Assembly: GCF_006974105.1 (NCBI RefSeq)
Contig: NZ_CP036282.1
Location: forward strand, 2,108,001 to 2,172,000
DNA length: 64,000 nt
Direction of reading: 5' to 3'
Source of the DNA: Rhodoferax aquaticus
Lineage (GTDB): Bacteria; Pseudomonadota; Gammaproteobacteria; Burkholderiales; Burkholderiaceae_C
Both the position numbers and the translations under genes were made by a program. Shown here piece after piece: positions 1 to 8,027 of the stretch. Below the pieces are notes generated by a model. The model was not told where the DNA came from, did not search any database, and saw only the letters and a list, made by a program, of their open reading frames with translations. The first letter of the stretch is position 1, and every line of letters begins with the position of its first letter.

Positions 1-742
1 GGTCGTGATTGTATTTCCACATCCACTGGGTGGCATATATCTGAACGTCGTCCAATGTGGACCAGCTGTAGGGTGAGAGCCACTCGTATCGCAGGGTCCG
101 ATTGAACCGCTCGACGTAGGCGTTTTGTTGCGGGTTACCGGGTTGCGTGTACTGCAACTGGATTCCTCGACGTTTGGCCCATTCTTGAATCTTCAGACTG
201 ATGTATTCCGGCCCGTTGTCACTGCGGATCACCTGTGGCTTACCGCGCCAAGCAATGACCTGATCCAAGACCCGTATGATGCGCTCGGATGGCAAGGAGA
301 AATCAATCTCAAAGGCCAGCGCTTCGCGGTTGAAATCGTCAATGACATTGAGCAGGCGAATGCTCCTGCCGTCGTCGAGCTGGTCGTGCATGAAATCCAT
401 GGACCAAACCATGTTGATGGCCTGGGGTACATGCAGCGCTTCAGGCTTCTGGCGTACCATGCGTTTGCGTGGTTTGATGCGTAGGTTGAGCTCCAGCTCC
501 CGGTAGACCCTGTACACCCGCTTGTGGTTCCATGGAAACCCCTTGATGTTGCGCAGGTACAGAAAGCACAGGCCAAAACCCCAATTGCGGTTGTTGTCGG
601 TCAAACGTAGTAGCCAATCGGCAATGCGCCTGTTTTCTTCATCGGTCTTGGCAACGTAGCGAAAGCACGATGGGCTCACTGTGAATATCTGACAGGCCAG
701 CCGGATGGTGACGCCTCGTTGGGCTACGACTTCTTTGGCCAT
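1..742 (-). CDS. IS3-family transposase OrfB (DDE integrase domain), 3' end outside window
   Basis: This is the catalytic part of the transposase, which cuts and joins the element ends. The minus strand is open without interruption from the ATG at 742 to the window edge; the C-terminus is not visible. Motifs in order: an HTH_21-like N-terminal part with [15 protein letters not shown]; the first acidic residue in [14 protein letters not shown]; the second in [10 protein letters not shown]; and the glutamate in [11 protein letters not shown]. Together these form the DDE triad of the rve integrase fold. The last visible residues are QWMWKYNHD, a usual near-C-terminal signature of this group. It is probably translated mainly as a fusion with OrfA through the slippery heptamer at 769-775. 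The intact frame suggests recent arrival. Confidence 0.9.
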   Translation of the reverse strand, partial: MAKEVVAQRGVTIRLACQIFTVSPSCFRYVAKTDEENRRIADWLLRLTDNNRNWGFGLCFLYLRNIKGFPWNHKRVYRVYRELELNLRIKPRKRMVRQKPEALHVPQAINMVWSMDFMHDQLDDGRSIRLLNVIDDFNREALAFEIDFSLPSERIIRVLDQVIAWRGKPQVIRSDNGPEYISLKIQEWAKRRGIQLQYTQPGNPQQNAYVERFNRTLRYEWLSPYSWSTLDDVQIYATQWMWKYNHD

Positions 743-765
743 CTCACGCCTGCGAGATGGCCGGG

Positions 766-1029
766 CTACTTTTTTGCCAGGTACTCGGCAGCAATTTCGG
801 CCTTAAGATTTTCTTCGACGTACATCTTCTTGAGGCGCCGGTTCTCCTCTTCGAGCTCTTTCATCCTAGCGATCAGGGACGTATCCATGCCGCCGAACTT
901 GGCGCGCCACTTGTAAAAAGTCGCCGTGCTGATGCCGATCTCACGGCACAGATCAGGTACGCCCAGACCCGCTTCCACGCGCTTGTGCGCCTGCATGATC
1001 TGGCTGTCTGAAAACTTGGACTTCTTCAT
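766..1029 (-). CDS. IS3-family transposase OrfA (helix-turn-helix)
   Basis: This 87-residue protein belongs to the HTH_8/IS3 OrfA family, which recognises the element ends. The N-terminal half carries the helix-turn-helix (residues about 10-45, with [18 protein letters not shown]). The C-terminal half is a leucine-zipper-like helix ([15 protein letters not shown]). Length is typical for the family. The stop at 766-768 lies immediately after the slippery run, so orfB overlaps in the -1 frame. The start ATG at 1029 follows a short leader next to the element end. Confidence 0.92.
   Translation of the reverse strand: MKKSKFSDSQIMQAHKRVEAGLGVPDLCREIGISTATFYKWRAKFGGMDTSLIARMKELEEENRRLKKMYVEENLKAEIAAEYLAKK
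769..775 (-). promoter_or_regulatory. A6G slippery heptamer for -1 frameshifting between orfA and orfB
   Basis: Read on the minus strand, AAAAAAG covers the last two lysine codons of orfA just before its TAG stop. A-AAA-AAG heptamers are the standard -1 frameshift sites of IS3-family elements. Slipping here continues translation in the orfB frame without meeting a stop. I did not assign a downstream stimulatory stem-loop. Confidence 0.75.
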
Positions 1030-1085
1030 GTAGAAATTCTCTCCGAGAAATTCCTACTTCTGGCTCCGATGGTTCTACGGGAGGA

Positions 1086-1692
1086 TTACCTAGCCAGCCC
1101 TGCCATGTGCTTACGTAGGTGAAGTCTGATACCCACAGCTGGTTTGGCCTGTCGGCTTTGAAGATGTCGATTGACACGGTCTAGTGGGCGTGGCGCAGAA
1201 GTGTCCGGTGTCGTAGTTCGTACCGATTTAACTCTGCGCGCGCTCTGGAAACCAAGACCACCCATTTGCCGCTCCACCGCGCAGCGGGCAACGCGTATGC
1301 CTTCTCGGTTCGTTTGCAACCAGACCGCGTCTGCGCCATATGCTTGCCAGTTGGCATGCCAAACGCGCTGTAGATCCAAGACCAGAACAGCGTCACGTTT
1401 GGCACGCAGGCTTCGCCGTTCAGGATTGCGCCGTATTGCCGCATCACGCCGGCATCAACTTTTGTGCGTTTAACCCACTCTTGGAGCGTCTCTGCTATGC
1501 GCCCAGACTTTGGCGGCTATGGACTGCACGCAAGTCCTAGTGACGCATAGTCCTGAAGGTGCTCCTGCACCAAACGTACCGCACGCTCTTGCACCGCAGG
1601 TATAAATCGGTTTGACTTCTTGTTCATGGCTCCATTCTCTCGATCTGTGGAGTCTCCTCAATTCCCGGTGCTGCTCGTGGGCCAGCGGTTCA
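1086..1692 (-). pseudogene. Decayed IS3-family element (orfA and orfB remnants), different from its neighbour
   Basis: Minus-strand orfA starts at 1626 (MNKKSNRFIPAVQERAVRLV) but meets a stop after about 36 codons. Its continuation appears in another frame (QSIAAKVW, then EWVKRTKVDAGV). orfB pieces follow: RAKRDAVLVLDLQRVWHA, then YGADAVWLQTNREGI, VERQMG and PLDRVNR, with a further frame change near 1165 into FKADRPNQLWVSDF and TYVSTWQGW. The end of orfA and the start of orfB are missing. The orfB frame is cut at about 1085 by the neighbouring IS. A TGAACC motif on the minus strand at 1687-1692 is a candidate outer terminus. With several frameshifts and a deletion, this copy cannot make transposase. 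Confidence 0.8.
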
Positions 1693-2132
1693 CTCGTTCG
1701 CGACAACGCGAATGACCAAGAAAAGAACTTGCCCAAACTGTCTCTTGGCCGCTAGCTTGAACTGCCCAGATAATAGAAAAGGCTCCAAGGGGCGAGAGGA
1801 AGTAGCCATGAACAAGATGTCAAATCGGTCCTTAACTATTCACCTCCCCGTGGGATACTTGAAATTATGCGGTTAGGTTTCCCATCTGCTATCTGCTATC
1901 TGCTATCTGCACATGCACATCGGCCTGCATGATCGAGAAAACGCGCGCATGTTGGTCGAGTACCGGCGAGATCAAAGATCAATGATCTCCACGTTGACAC
2001 TTCCCGTTGTTGCCAGAGATCAAGCAGTGAAGCAAAACTCCTTCGTTCATAAGTTAACTCCTGATGCTTTCAAGTCTTGTGTTAGTCGAGACTCCAACGC
2101 CAAACATGCTTCATCAACATGGCAACACGGGC
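1693..2132. other. Intergenic stretch at the IS/polysaccharide-island boundary
   Basis: I see no convincing gene in this stretch of about 440 bp. It holds a short tandem repeat (1884-1910) and the AT-richer approach to the first island gene. Frames of 60-75 codons here lack a ribosome site or any recognisable motif. Confidence 0.5.
1884..1910. repeat. Heptamer tandem repeat (ATCTGCT, about 3.9 copies)
   Basis: ATCTGCT is repeated head to tail three times (1884, 1891, 1898), followed by six bases of a fourth copy. It lies in noncoding DNA upstream of the polysaccharide genes. Copy number of such repeats can change by slippage; no function can be read from the sequence. Confidence 0.85.
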
Positions 2133-3425
2133 ATGAGTGACATATTACGTTCGCTGGCAAGTTCGCTTTCTGAAAAGCGATACGAGGCGTTTCTAAATGC
2201 CCTGTGCGTGAATTCGCTGGAGCGAGCCTATGACCCGAGCGGTCAGGGTATTCTGAATGGGTCTAGTGAACTCGACAATTTTTGCTGTCAAGCGGCAGAG
2301 GCAATTGCCGCTGATTTTCCACACGGATATTCTGAAGCGGGCGGCCAACAAGACCTGACAATCTACATTGCGACCGATTTGTTTTTTGGCCGCGGAGGCC
2401 ACACACCGCTGTTGCTAGATTTGATCAAGGTCGACTGTTCGACCCAGAGAGAGTTGATCCTCACCAAGACCGGATGTTTGCCAAATAGCTCAAGTTTCTC
2501 TGCGCAACTTTATGAGGCATTACCCTCGAATGTAAAGGCAAGCGAACTGCAAGCAGAAACTTTGCTCCAGAAGATTCTGATTCTTCGGGAGTATATCCAT
2601 TCGAAAAATCCAAGACGATTGATACTTGTCACTCATCAGCACGATGTAGTAGCCTATTGCGCAGTTACCAGACGTTCAGCAGCGCAAATCCTTTACATTC
2701 ATCACGCAGATACTTTGACCTTGGGGTTGTATATACCCTGGTACACAGTTGTCGGCACAAATGAGTTTGGGGTAAAGGCCGTTGTGAATATGACTGGCCG
2801 ACCCATGTTCTGTTGGCCAGTGGCATCTTACGACCACGGTGCGCGACCTTGGCTTGAGTGGGACCAATATCAAGGGCTGAACACTTGTTCACACGGCACT
2901 CCCCGCAAGTTCGAAAGTGATGGTGATTTCGACTATGGTGATATCGTGGCTAAACGCCTGCAGATGCTTTCCGGTACGCACTTTCATATTGGCGAATTAT
3001 GCAGCGAAAGACGCCAAAAGATTGAGGATAAACTCGCCATGGCGGGTGTCAATCCTTCTCGTTTTGTATATGTTGGTTCTGTACCCATACTTTGGAAATA
3101 TTTGAAAAAAAGCAACATTCAATTATGTATTTCCTCATATCCTATTTGCAGCCCTAGAGGGCTTGTTGAAACAAAGGGGTGTGCTATTCCTATACTAATA
3201 TTTGAGGATACTAAGAATCCCACCCGGAGTTCTGTAGCCTACGGCTATCCAGGGTGTCTGACATGGAGAAACATCGATGAACTAGATTATTTTTTTGAAA
3301 ATCTCACGCCAAATATTCTTGAGGAGCAATCAAAAATAGCTCGTGCAAGTTTTGAGCTAAAGCATTCCCTGCGGAGCCTTGAAATGCACGCGAATTTATC
3401 GTCGAGCTATATTGTTCCTGAGTGA
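2133..3425 (+). CDS. Putative GT-B-type glycosyltransferase of the polysaccharide island
   Basis: This protein of about 430 residues resembles GT-B glycosyltransferases. An N-terminal Rossmann-like segment (TIYIATDLFFGRGGHTPLLL) carries the GGHT glycine loop found in many sugar transferases. It is followed by LILVTHQHDVVAYCA and ILYIHHADTLTLGLY. The C-terminal half (RFVYVGSVPILWKYL, then SYPICSPRGLVETKGCAIP) fits a nucleotide-sugar-binding lobe. The acceptor and donor are unknown. The start is uncertain: in-frame ATGs occur at 2064, 2106 and 2133, none with a strong ribosome site; I chose 2133 (MSDILRS). The gene is AT-richer than the window's core genes, in keeping with transfer. It ends 17 bp before the WbqC start and probably shares a transcript with it. 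Confidence 0.55.
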   Translation: MSDILRSLASSLSEKRYEAFLNALCVNSLERAYDPSGQGILNGSSELDNFCCQAAEAIAADFPHGYSEAGGQQDLTIYIATDLFFGRGGHTPLLLDLIKVDCSTQRELILTKTGCLPNSSSFSAQLYEALPSNVKASELQAETLLQKILILREYIHSKNPRRLILVTHQHDVVAYCAVTRRSAAQILYIHHADTLTLGLYIPWYTVVGTNEFGVKAVVNMTGRPMFCWPVASYDHGARPWLEWDQYQGLNTCSHGTPRKFESDGDFDYGDIVAKRLQMLSGTHFHIGELCSERRQKIEDKLAMAGVNPSRFVYVGSVPILWKYLKKSNIQLCISSYPICSPRGLVETKGCAIPILIFEDTKNPTRSSVAYGYPGCLTWRNIDELDYFFENLTPNILEEQSKIARASFELKHSLRSLEMHANLSSSYIVPE

Positions 3426-3442
3426 ATATTGAGGATATTTTA

Positions 3443-4147
3443 ATGAAAGTTGCAATCTTGCAATCAAATTACATCCCTTGGAAAGGCTATTTTGATTTGA
3501 TTGCATCAGTCGATGAGTTGATTATCTATGATGATGTGCAGTATACCCGGCGCGACTGGCGCAATCGTAATCAGATCATGACAGCGCAGGGGGTTCAATG
3601 GCTCAGCATACCCGTGCAGGTCAAAGGAAGGTATGAACAAAAAATCAAAGAGGTCGTTGTTGATGGTAGGGAATGGTACAAGGCCCACTGGAAGACTATT
3701 TTACAGAACTATAAACGTGCTCCATTTTTCGAGGAAATCGCCTCTTGGTTGGAGCCGGTGTATTCAGAGGGTAGATTCGAGCGTCTAACGGATCTGAATC
3801 GACATCTGATCGAGCTGATTTGCAGGCAATTGGCGATCAAGACGAGAATTTCTAACTCATGCGACTATGTTTTGATTAATGGGAAGACTGAGCGCCTCGT
3901 CGACCTATGTCGACAATCGGGTGCAAACGAGTATATTTCCGGCCCATCGGCAAAGAGTTATATTGATAAGTCCTTATTTGAACACTACGGGATCGCTTTG
4001 AAATGGTTCAATTATGATGGCTATCCGGAGTATAAGCAGCAGTTTTCTGGCTTCTCTCATCATGTCTCAGTCATTGACCTTTTATTCAATACTGGACCTT
4101 GTGCGTCAAGGTTTATGAAGCATCACAGCAAGCTTTGTGACACATAA
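3443..4147 (+). CDS. WbqC-family protein
   Basis: This 234-residue protein matches the WbqC family (Pfam WbqC). The N-terminus MKVAILQSNYIPWKGYFDL and the following DELIIYDDVQYTRRDWRNRN are the family hallmark, and NEYISGPSAKSYID and DLLFN appear in the usual order. WbqC proteins occur in O-antigen and capsule loci, with a proposed role in modifying amino sugars; the exact reaction is not established. I chose the ATG at 3443, preceded by TTGAGGAT, over the GTG at 3422 that overlaps the previous gene. The stop overlaps the GTG of the next gene, suggesting coupling. Confidence 0.88.
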   Translation: MKVAILQSNYIPWKGYFDLIASVDELIIYDDVQYTRRDWRNRNQIMTAQGVQWLSIPVQVKGRYEQKIKEVVVDGREWYKAHWKTILQNYKRAPFFEEIASWLEPVYSEGRFERLTDLNRHLIELICRQLAIKTRISNSCDYVLINGKTERLVDLCRQSGANEYISGPSAKSYIDKSLFEHYGIALKWFNYDGYPEYKQQFSGFSHHVSVIDLLFNTGPCASRFMKHHSKLCDT

Positions 4148-4997
4148 ATTTAACAGCGACACAGCGTACATATCTATGAACTATCATCAAGTGCCTGAAA
4201 TCAGTTATGGCGTGCTTCAAAGAGACCAATTCAGCAATGAAAATCAAGAGGTATGCGAGGAGATTCGGCGTTTAGGCTATGCCGTTTTGGATTCTGGGAT
4301 GGATTCAAGTGAACTTGCTGGCATCTCAAATGATTTCAACTCTGTACATGAACAATATGTTAAGCACTGGGGGCATGACAGGCTTATTGCGCTTAACGAA
4401 CACAATACGATTCGTGCCCCGCTTCTGAATAAATCGGTTTTTTTTCAACGATTGCCATTTAAGCCTCGACTTTTGAGCGTTCTAAGTGAGATCATCCCTG
4501 GCAAGTTCATCCTAAACCAACAAAATGCCATCATCAATCCTGCGCAGGAAATCTATAATCAAAGTGCGTGGCATCGAGATCTTCCATATCAGCACTTCGT
4601 CAGCAATACCCCGTTGGCCATCAACGCTCTTTTTTGTGTAGACGACTTTACACCTGACAATGGAGCAACTTATGTTCTGCCAGGTTCCCACAAAACTTCG
4701 AATTTTCCGACGGATTCCTATATAAAGAGGCATGCCGTCCAAATTTTGGCAAAGGCAGGGCAATATATTTTGCTTGATTGCATGACCTTTCACCGTGGAG
4801 GATTTAACAGCACTGGTGCGGCTCGCCGGGCCGTGAATCATGTCTACACCATCCCATTCTTTAAGCAACAAATCCATTTGCCTAGAAACATAGACGCAGC
4901 CGCCTTTAGCTTGGAAGAACTGGAAATCATTGGATGCCGATTTCAGGAGCCTGGAACTGTCGAAGATTACCTTCTCAGTAGAATGCCGGCTAGTTGA
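4137..4997 (+). CDS. Phytanoyl-CoA dioxygenase (PhyH)-family Fe(II)/2-oxoglutarate oxygenase
   Basis: The double-stranded beta-helix fold of PhyH oxygenases is indicated by the iron-binding facial triad: H146 and D148 in WHRDLPY, and H219 in FHRGGFN. A basic residue in GAARRAVNH (about 229-230) would bind 2-oxoglutarate. These enzymes hydroxylate a carbon using O2 and 2-oxoglutarate. In a polysaccharide locus the substrate could be a sugar, an acyl group or a lipid intermediate; the sequence does not say. The GTG at 4137 overlaps the wbqC-like gene by 11 bp. An ATG at 4176 (MNYHQVPE) is an alternative start giving 273 residues. Codon use is AT-rich like its neighbours. Confidence 0.82.
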   Translation: MTHKFNSDTAYISMNYHQVPEISYGVLQRDQFSNENQEVCEEIRRLGYAVLDSGMDSSELAGISNDFNSVHEQYVKHWGHDRLIALNEHNTIRAPLLNKSVFFQRLPFKPRLLSVLSEIIPGKFILNQQNAIINPAQEIYNQSAWHRDLPYQHFVSNTPLAINALFCVDDFTPDNGATYVLPGSHKTSNFPTDSYIKRHAVQILAKAGQYILLDCMTFHRGGFNSTGAARRAVNHVYTIPFFKQQIHLPRNIDAAAFSLEELEIIGCRFQEPGTVEDYLLSRMPAS

Positions 4998-5113
4998 AGC
5001 AAGGCCCATCAATAAAATTGTGTGCTGGCAATTGTTGCTTAGCTTTAAAGATAAATTCTCATATATTATGTTGACTGGGCTAATTGCGATAACTTCCTTG
5101 CAGAGGGCACGCC

Positions 5114-5779
5114 ATGAAGAAAAAGTTGGTTATCTTTGGATCCGATGACATTGGTGAGTTGGCTCACTTTTATTTCAGCAGTGACTCTGACTATGAAGTG
5201 GTTGCATTCACTCTTGATGCGGAGTTTATTAAGCAAGATAGATTTTGCGGAGTTCCCGTTATTCCATTTTCTCAGATCGGATCGAGATGTCCGCCCGAAT
5301 CACACGAAATGTTTGTTGCGCTCGGCTATTCAAAAGTAAATGCCGTACGAAAAGAAAAATACTTTGCCGCAAAGTCGGCTGGGTACGGGCTTGCCAGCTA
5401 TATAAGCTCCATGGCCATCGTTTATGACAAAACAGCAGTCGGGGACAATTGTTTCATATTTGAAGACAATACAGTGCAACCGTTCGCGAAGATAGGCAGC
5501 AATGTTACTCTTTGGAGTGGTAACCACATTGGTCATCATTCCACAATCAATGACCACACCTTCATTGCCTCACATGTCGTGATTTCGGGCCGTGTAACCG
5601 TCGGTGAGCAATGTTTTATCGGAGTTAATGCCACTCTTCGGGACCACATTGCAGTAGGAGATCGCTGCGTCATCGGTGCTGGGGTTCTACTCTTAAATGA
5701 TGCCGAAGCTGATGGCCTTTACATCGGCAAGTCGGTCGAGCGGTCAAGCTTGCCCAGCACCCGTTTGAAAAGAATATGA
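5114..5779 (+). CDS. NeuD/PglD-type sugar O- or N-acyltransferase
   Basis: This 221-residue protein has the two-part architecture of NeuD/PglD/PerB-like acyltransferases. The N-terminus is a small Rossmann-like domain (KKLVIFGSDDIGELAHFYF) that binds the sugar nucleotide. From about residue 100 it becomes a left-handed beta-helix of hexapeptide repeats (VYDKTAVGDNCFI, VTLWSGNHIGHHSTI, GEQCFIGVNATLRDHIAVGD). The histidines in GNHIGHHS are placed like the catalytic histidine of PglD. The enzyme would acylate an amino sugar from an acyl-CoA. Because a WecE-type aminotransferase lies two genes downstream, a 4-amino-4,6-dideoxyhexose is a natural candidate substrate. The ATG at 5114 follows GAGGG. 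The stop overlaps the next start by 4 bp (ATGA). Confidence 0.8.
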   Translation: MKKKLVIFGSDDIGELAHFYFSSDSDYEVVAFTLDAEFIKQDRFCGVPVIPFSQIGSRCPPESHEMFVALGYSKVNAVRKEKYFAAKSAGYGLASYISSMAIVYDKTAVGDNCFIFEDNTVQPFAKIGSNVTLWSGNHIGHHSTINDHTFIASHVVISGRVTVGEQCFIGVNATLRDHIAVGDRCVIGAGVLLLNDAEADGLYIGKSVERSSLPSTRLKRI

Positions 5780-6711
5780 ATCAGATCAAAAGGTGGTGTA
5801 AAAACGGCTTGATTTATGCGCCAGGTTCAGGCGAGAGGCATTTCAAACTAGTGAGCCATGCTGCCAATCCCATTGCGGTGCATCTTGAGGCCGATATCTT
5901 TCGCATCTTCTACAGCGGCAGGGACAGAGAGAACCGCTCCACCGTGGGGTCTGTAGATATCGACATAGTTGCCAAGAAAGTCATCGCCGAAGACTTTTTT
6001 CCAAAGTTTGAGCATGGCCCAACCGGTTCTTTCTATTCGCATGGCGTGAGCATCGGAAACTGCTACTTTGCCGGAGGAACTCATTACATGTTGTTTATGG
6101 GGTGGCAACGTCCCGACAATGCCCACTGGCGTGGTGATATAGGTCGACTTATCGTCGGTGCCGATCACAGTCTCCAATTGGACAGTCCAAGTGTTTTCAT
6201 GGGTGTAGATTCAACCGATCCGATGAGCCTTTCTTACCCTTGGGTATTGACAGGTTGCGGTGGAATGTATCCCTACCGCATGTGGTATGGCTCAACCCTG
6301 ACCTGGAATGCAGGAAATGACGAAATGATTCACGTCATCAATTCGGCAGTTTCTTGCGACGGGCATTTTTGGGAGCGACGAGGACTGGCCTTGCCATTTG
6401 CCGTCGGGACAGCCCAAGCCTTTTCTAGGCCTTCGGTCTTGCGCAATCTGGATGGGAGTTATGAAATGTGGTTTTCCTATCGCAGCGGATCTGGCACTAA
6501 ATACAAAATCGGCTACGCGCACAGCGGCAATGGTGACCAATGGCAGTTGGACCTTGACAACGTTGGATTGGATGTGTCGCCAACTGGTTGGGATTCAGAA
6601 ATGATTGAATATCCCTATGTATTTGATCACAACGGCACTCGCTATATGCTCTACAACGGGAACGGTTTTGGGGCATCAGGTTTTGGGCTGGCCACGCTAT
6701 ACAGAAACTAG
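5776..6711 (+). CDS. Beta-propeller protein resembling GH43/GH32-type glycosidases
   Basis: The 311-residue protein has repeating blade-like motifs typical of five-bladed glycosidase propellers: IFYSGRDRENRSTVGSV, THYMLFMGWQ, YRMWYGSTLTW, YEMWFSYRSGSGTKYKIGYA and TRYMLYNGNGF. There is no signal peptide, so it is probably cytoplasmic. Such proteins occur in surface-sugar loci, but I cannot place a complete catalytic acid/base set, so hydrolase activity is not assured; it could be a sugar-binding or editing protein. It is translationally coupled to the acyltransferase by ATGA at 5776-5779. Confidence 0.6.
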   Translation: MNQIKRWCKNGLIYAPGSGERHFKLVSHAANPIAVHLEADIFRIFYSGRDRENRSTVGSVDIDIVAKKVIAEDFFPKFEHGPTGSFYSHGVSIGNCYFAGGTHYMLFMGWQRPDNAHWRGDIGRLIVGADHSLQLDSPSVFMGVDSTDPMSLSYPWVLTGCGGMYPYRMWYGSTLTWNAGNDEMIHVINSAVSCDGHFWERRGLALPFAVGTAQAFSRPSVLRNLDGSYEMWFSYRSGSGTKYKIGYAHSGNGDQWQLDLDNVGLDVSPTGWDSEMIEYPYVFDHNGTRYMLYNGNGFGASGFGLATLYRN

Positions 6712-6759
6712 CGTCTTGCAAGCGTTGCCGATCCCCATGAATAGTTCTAAGGCACCCCA

Positions 6760-7914
6760 ATGAAGAAGGACAATTCTCGGATTCCTTTCAATGTCCCGCA
6801 TATGACTGGAAAGGAGCTCAATTACATTGCACAGGCCCACTTTAACGGCATGCTCGCAGGCGATGGTCCTTTTACAAAGTCCTGTCACGACTGGCTGCAG
6901 ATGCGCACCAACGCCAAAAAAGCGCTGTTGACAAACTCTTGTACTGCTGCGTTGGAGATGGCGGCGTTGTTACTGGATATTGCGCCTGGCGACGAAGTTA
7001 TCATGCCTTCGTTCACGTTCGTCTCCACGGCAAACGCCTTCGTTCTTCGTGGGGCAGTACCTGTATTTGTTGATATTCGTCTAGACACGCTCAATATCGA
7101 TGAGCGCCTGATAGAGGATGCGATTACAAGCCGCACCAAAGCCATTGCGGTGGTTCACTACGCTGGCGTCTCTTGCGAGATGGACATAATCATGGATATT
7201 GCCGCGAGACGTGGCTTGTTCGTGGTTGAAGACGCCGCTCAAGGCGTCATGTCGAGCTACAAGGGAAGGCCCTTGGGGAGCATTGGCGATTTAGGTGCTT
7301 ATAGCTTTCACGAGACAAAGAACGTGATTTCTGGCGAAGGTGGCGCACTGATTGTCAACCGCGAGGACTTTGCAGTTCAGTCAGAGATCATTCGAGAGAA
7401 GGGCACTGATCGCACTCGATTCTTCAGGGGCGAGGTTGATAAGTACACTTGGCAATCAATTGGTTCGTCCTTTTTGCCTGGCGAGTTGATTGCTGCTTTC
7501 CTTTGGGCACAGCTCGAAGAGGCTGAGGCCATTACCAACAAAAGGTTGGTGAGTTGGCAGGTGTACGACAAATTGATAGAACCTTTGGAAGTCGCTGGAG
7601 CCATTCGTCGACCGATTGTTCCCGCTGAGTGCACTCACAACGCCCATATGTATTATGTATTAGTGTCACCTGACACTGACCGGCAGGCAGTGTTAAACGA
7701 GTTCAGGCGCCAAAGCATTGCCACGGTATTTCACTATATCCCACTGCATTCGTCGCCAGCCGGAATACGTTATGGCAGAGTACATGGCTCGATGGAAGTG
7801 ACCACCACACAGTCTGAACGACTAATTCGGCTGCCGTTATGGTTCGGCATCACTTCTGAGCAGCAGAGAGAGATTGTCGGCATCCTCAGCAAAACACTCG
7901 GGATGCAGCCCTAA
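6760..7914 (+). CDS. wecE: dTDP-4-amino-4,6-dideoxygalactose transaminase (WecE/RffA type)
   Basis: This 384-residue PLP enzyme belongs to the DegT/DnrJ/EryC1/StrS family and is close to E. coli WecE throughout: IPFNVPHMTGKELNY, LLTNSCTAALEMAALLLDI, PGDEVIMPSFTFVSTANAF, VPVFVDIRLDTLNIDE and VHYAGVSCEMD. The PLP lysine is K187 in SFHETKN, and VVEDAAQGV holds the cofactor-contacting aspartate. WecE converts dTDP-4-keto-6-deoxy-D-glucose to dTDP-4-amino-4,6-dideoxy-D-galactose using glutamate. The N-acetylase WecD is not present here; the NeuD-like protein encoded at 5114 could take that role. Start ATG at 6760. Full length for the family. Confidence 0.9.
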   Translation: MKKDNSRIPFNVPHMTGKELNYIAQAHFNGMLAGDGPFTKSCHDWLQMRTNAKKALLTNSCTAALEMAALLLDIAPGDEVIMPSFTFVSTANAFVLRGAVPVFVDIRLDTLNIDERLIEDAITSRTKAIAVVHYAGVSCEMDIIMDIAARRGLFVVEDAAQGVMSSYKGRPLGSIGDLGAYSFHETKNVISGEGGALIVNREDFAVQSEIIREKGTDRTRFFRGEVDKYTWQSIGSSFLPGELIAAFLWAQLEEAEAITNKRLVSWQVYDKLIEPLEVAGAIRRPIVPAECTHNAHMYYVLVSPDTDRQAVLNEFRRQSIATVFHYIPLHSSPAGIRYGRVHGSMEVTTTQSERLIRLPLWFGITSEQQREIVGILSKTLGMQP

Positions 7915-8027
7915 TTAGAGTAGACATAGATCGAGAAGTGAATTCGGCCTAGTTGAGAGCCTTGCTTAGTGATGCACAGGGCGGCGTTCGGGCCTTTGCA
8001 GAACAGACATTTGGAGTTGAACTAATC

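Larger units (their letters stand above)
1..1085 (-). mobile_element. IS3-family insertion sequence, cut by the left window edge
   Basis: Two overlapping transposase frames on the minus strand, orfA (766-1029) and orfB (742 to the window edge), have the arrangement of IS3-family elements that make an OrfAB fusion by -1 frameshifting. Both frames are intact as far as visible, so the copy may be active. The upstream end lies near 1083-1092: there the sequence changes abruptly into the coding sequence of a different, decayed IS3-type orfB, right after the codons for WQGW. I could not fix the terminal inverted repeats or a target duplication because the other end lies outside the window. Confidence 0.85.

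Noticed and set aside
1884..1910. Heptamer repeat as a phase-variation switch for the first island gene
   Set aside because: The repeat lies outside any supported coding frame and well upstream of the gene; no promoter spacing role is evident.
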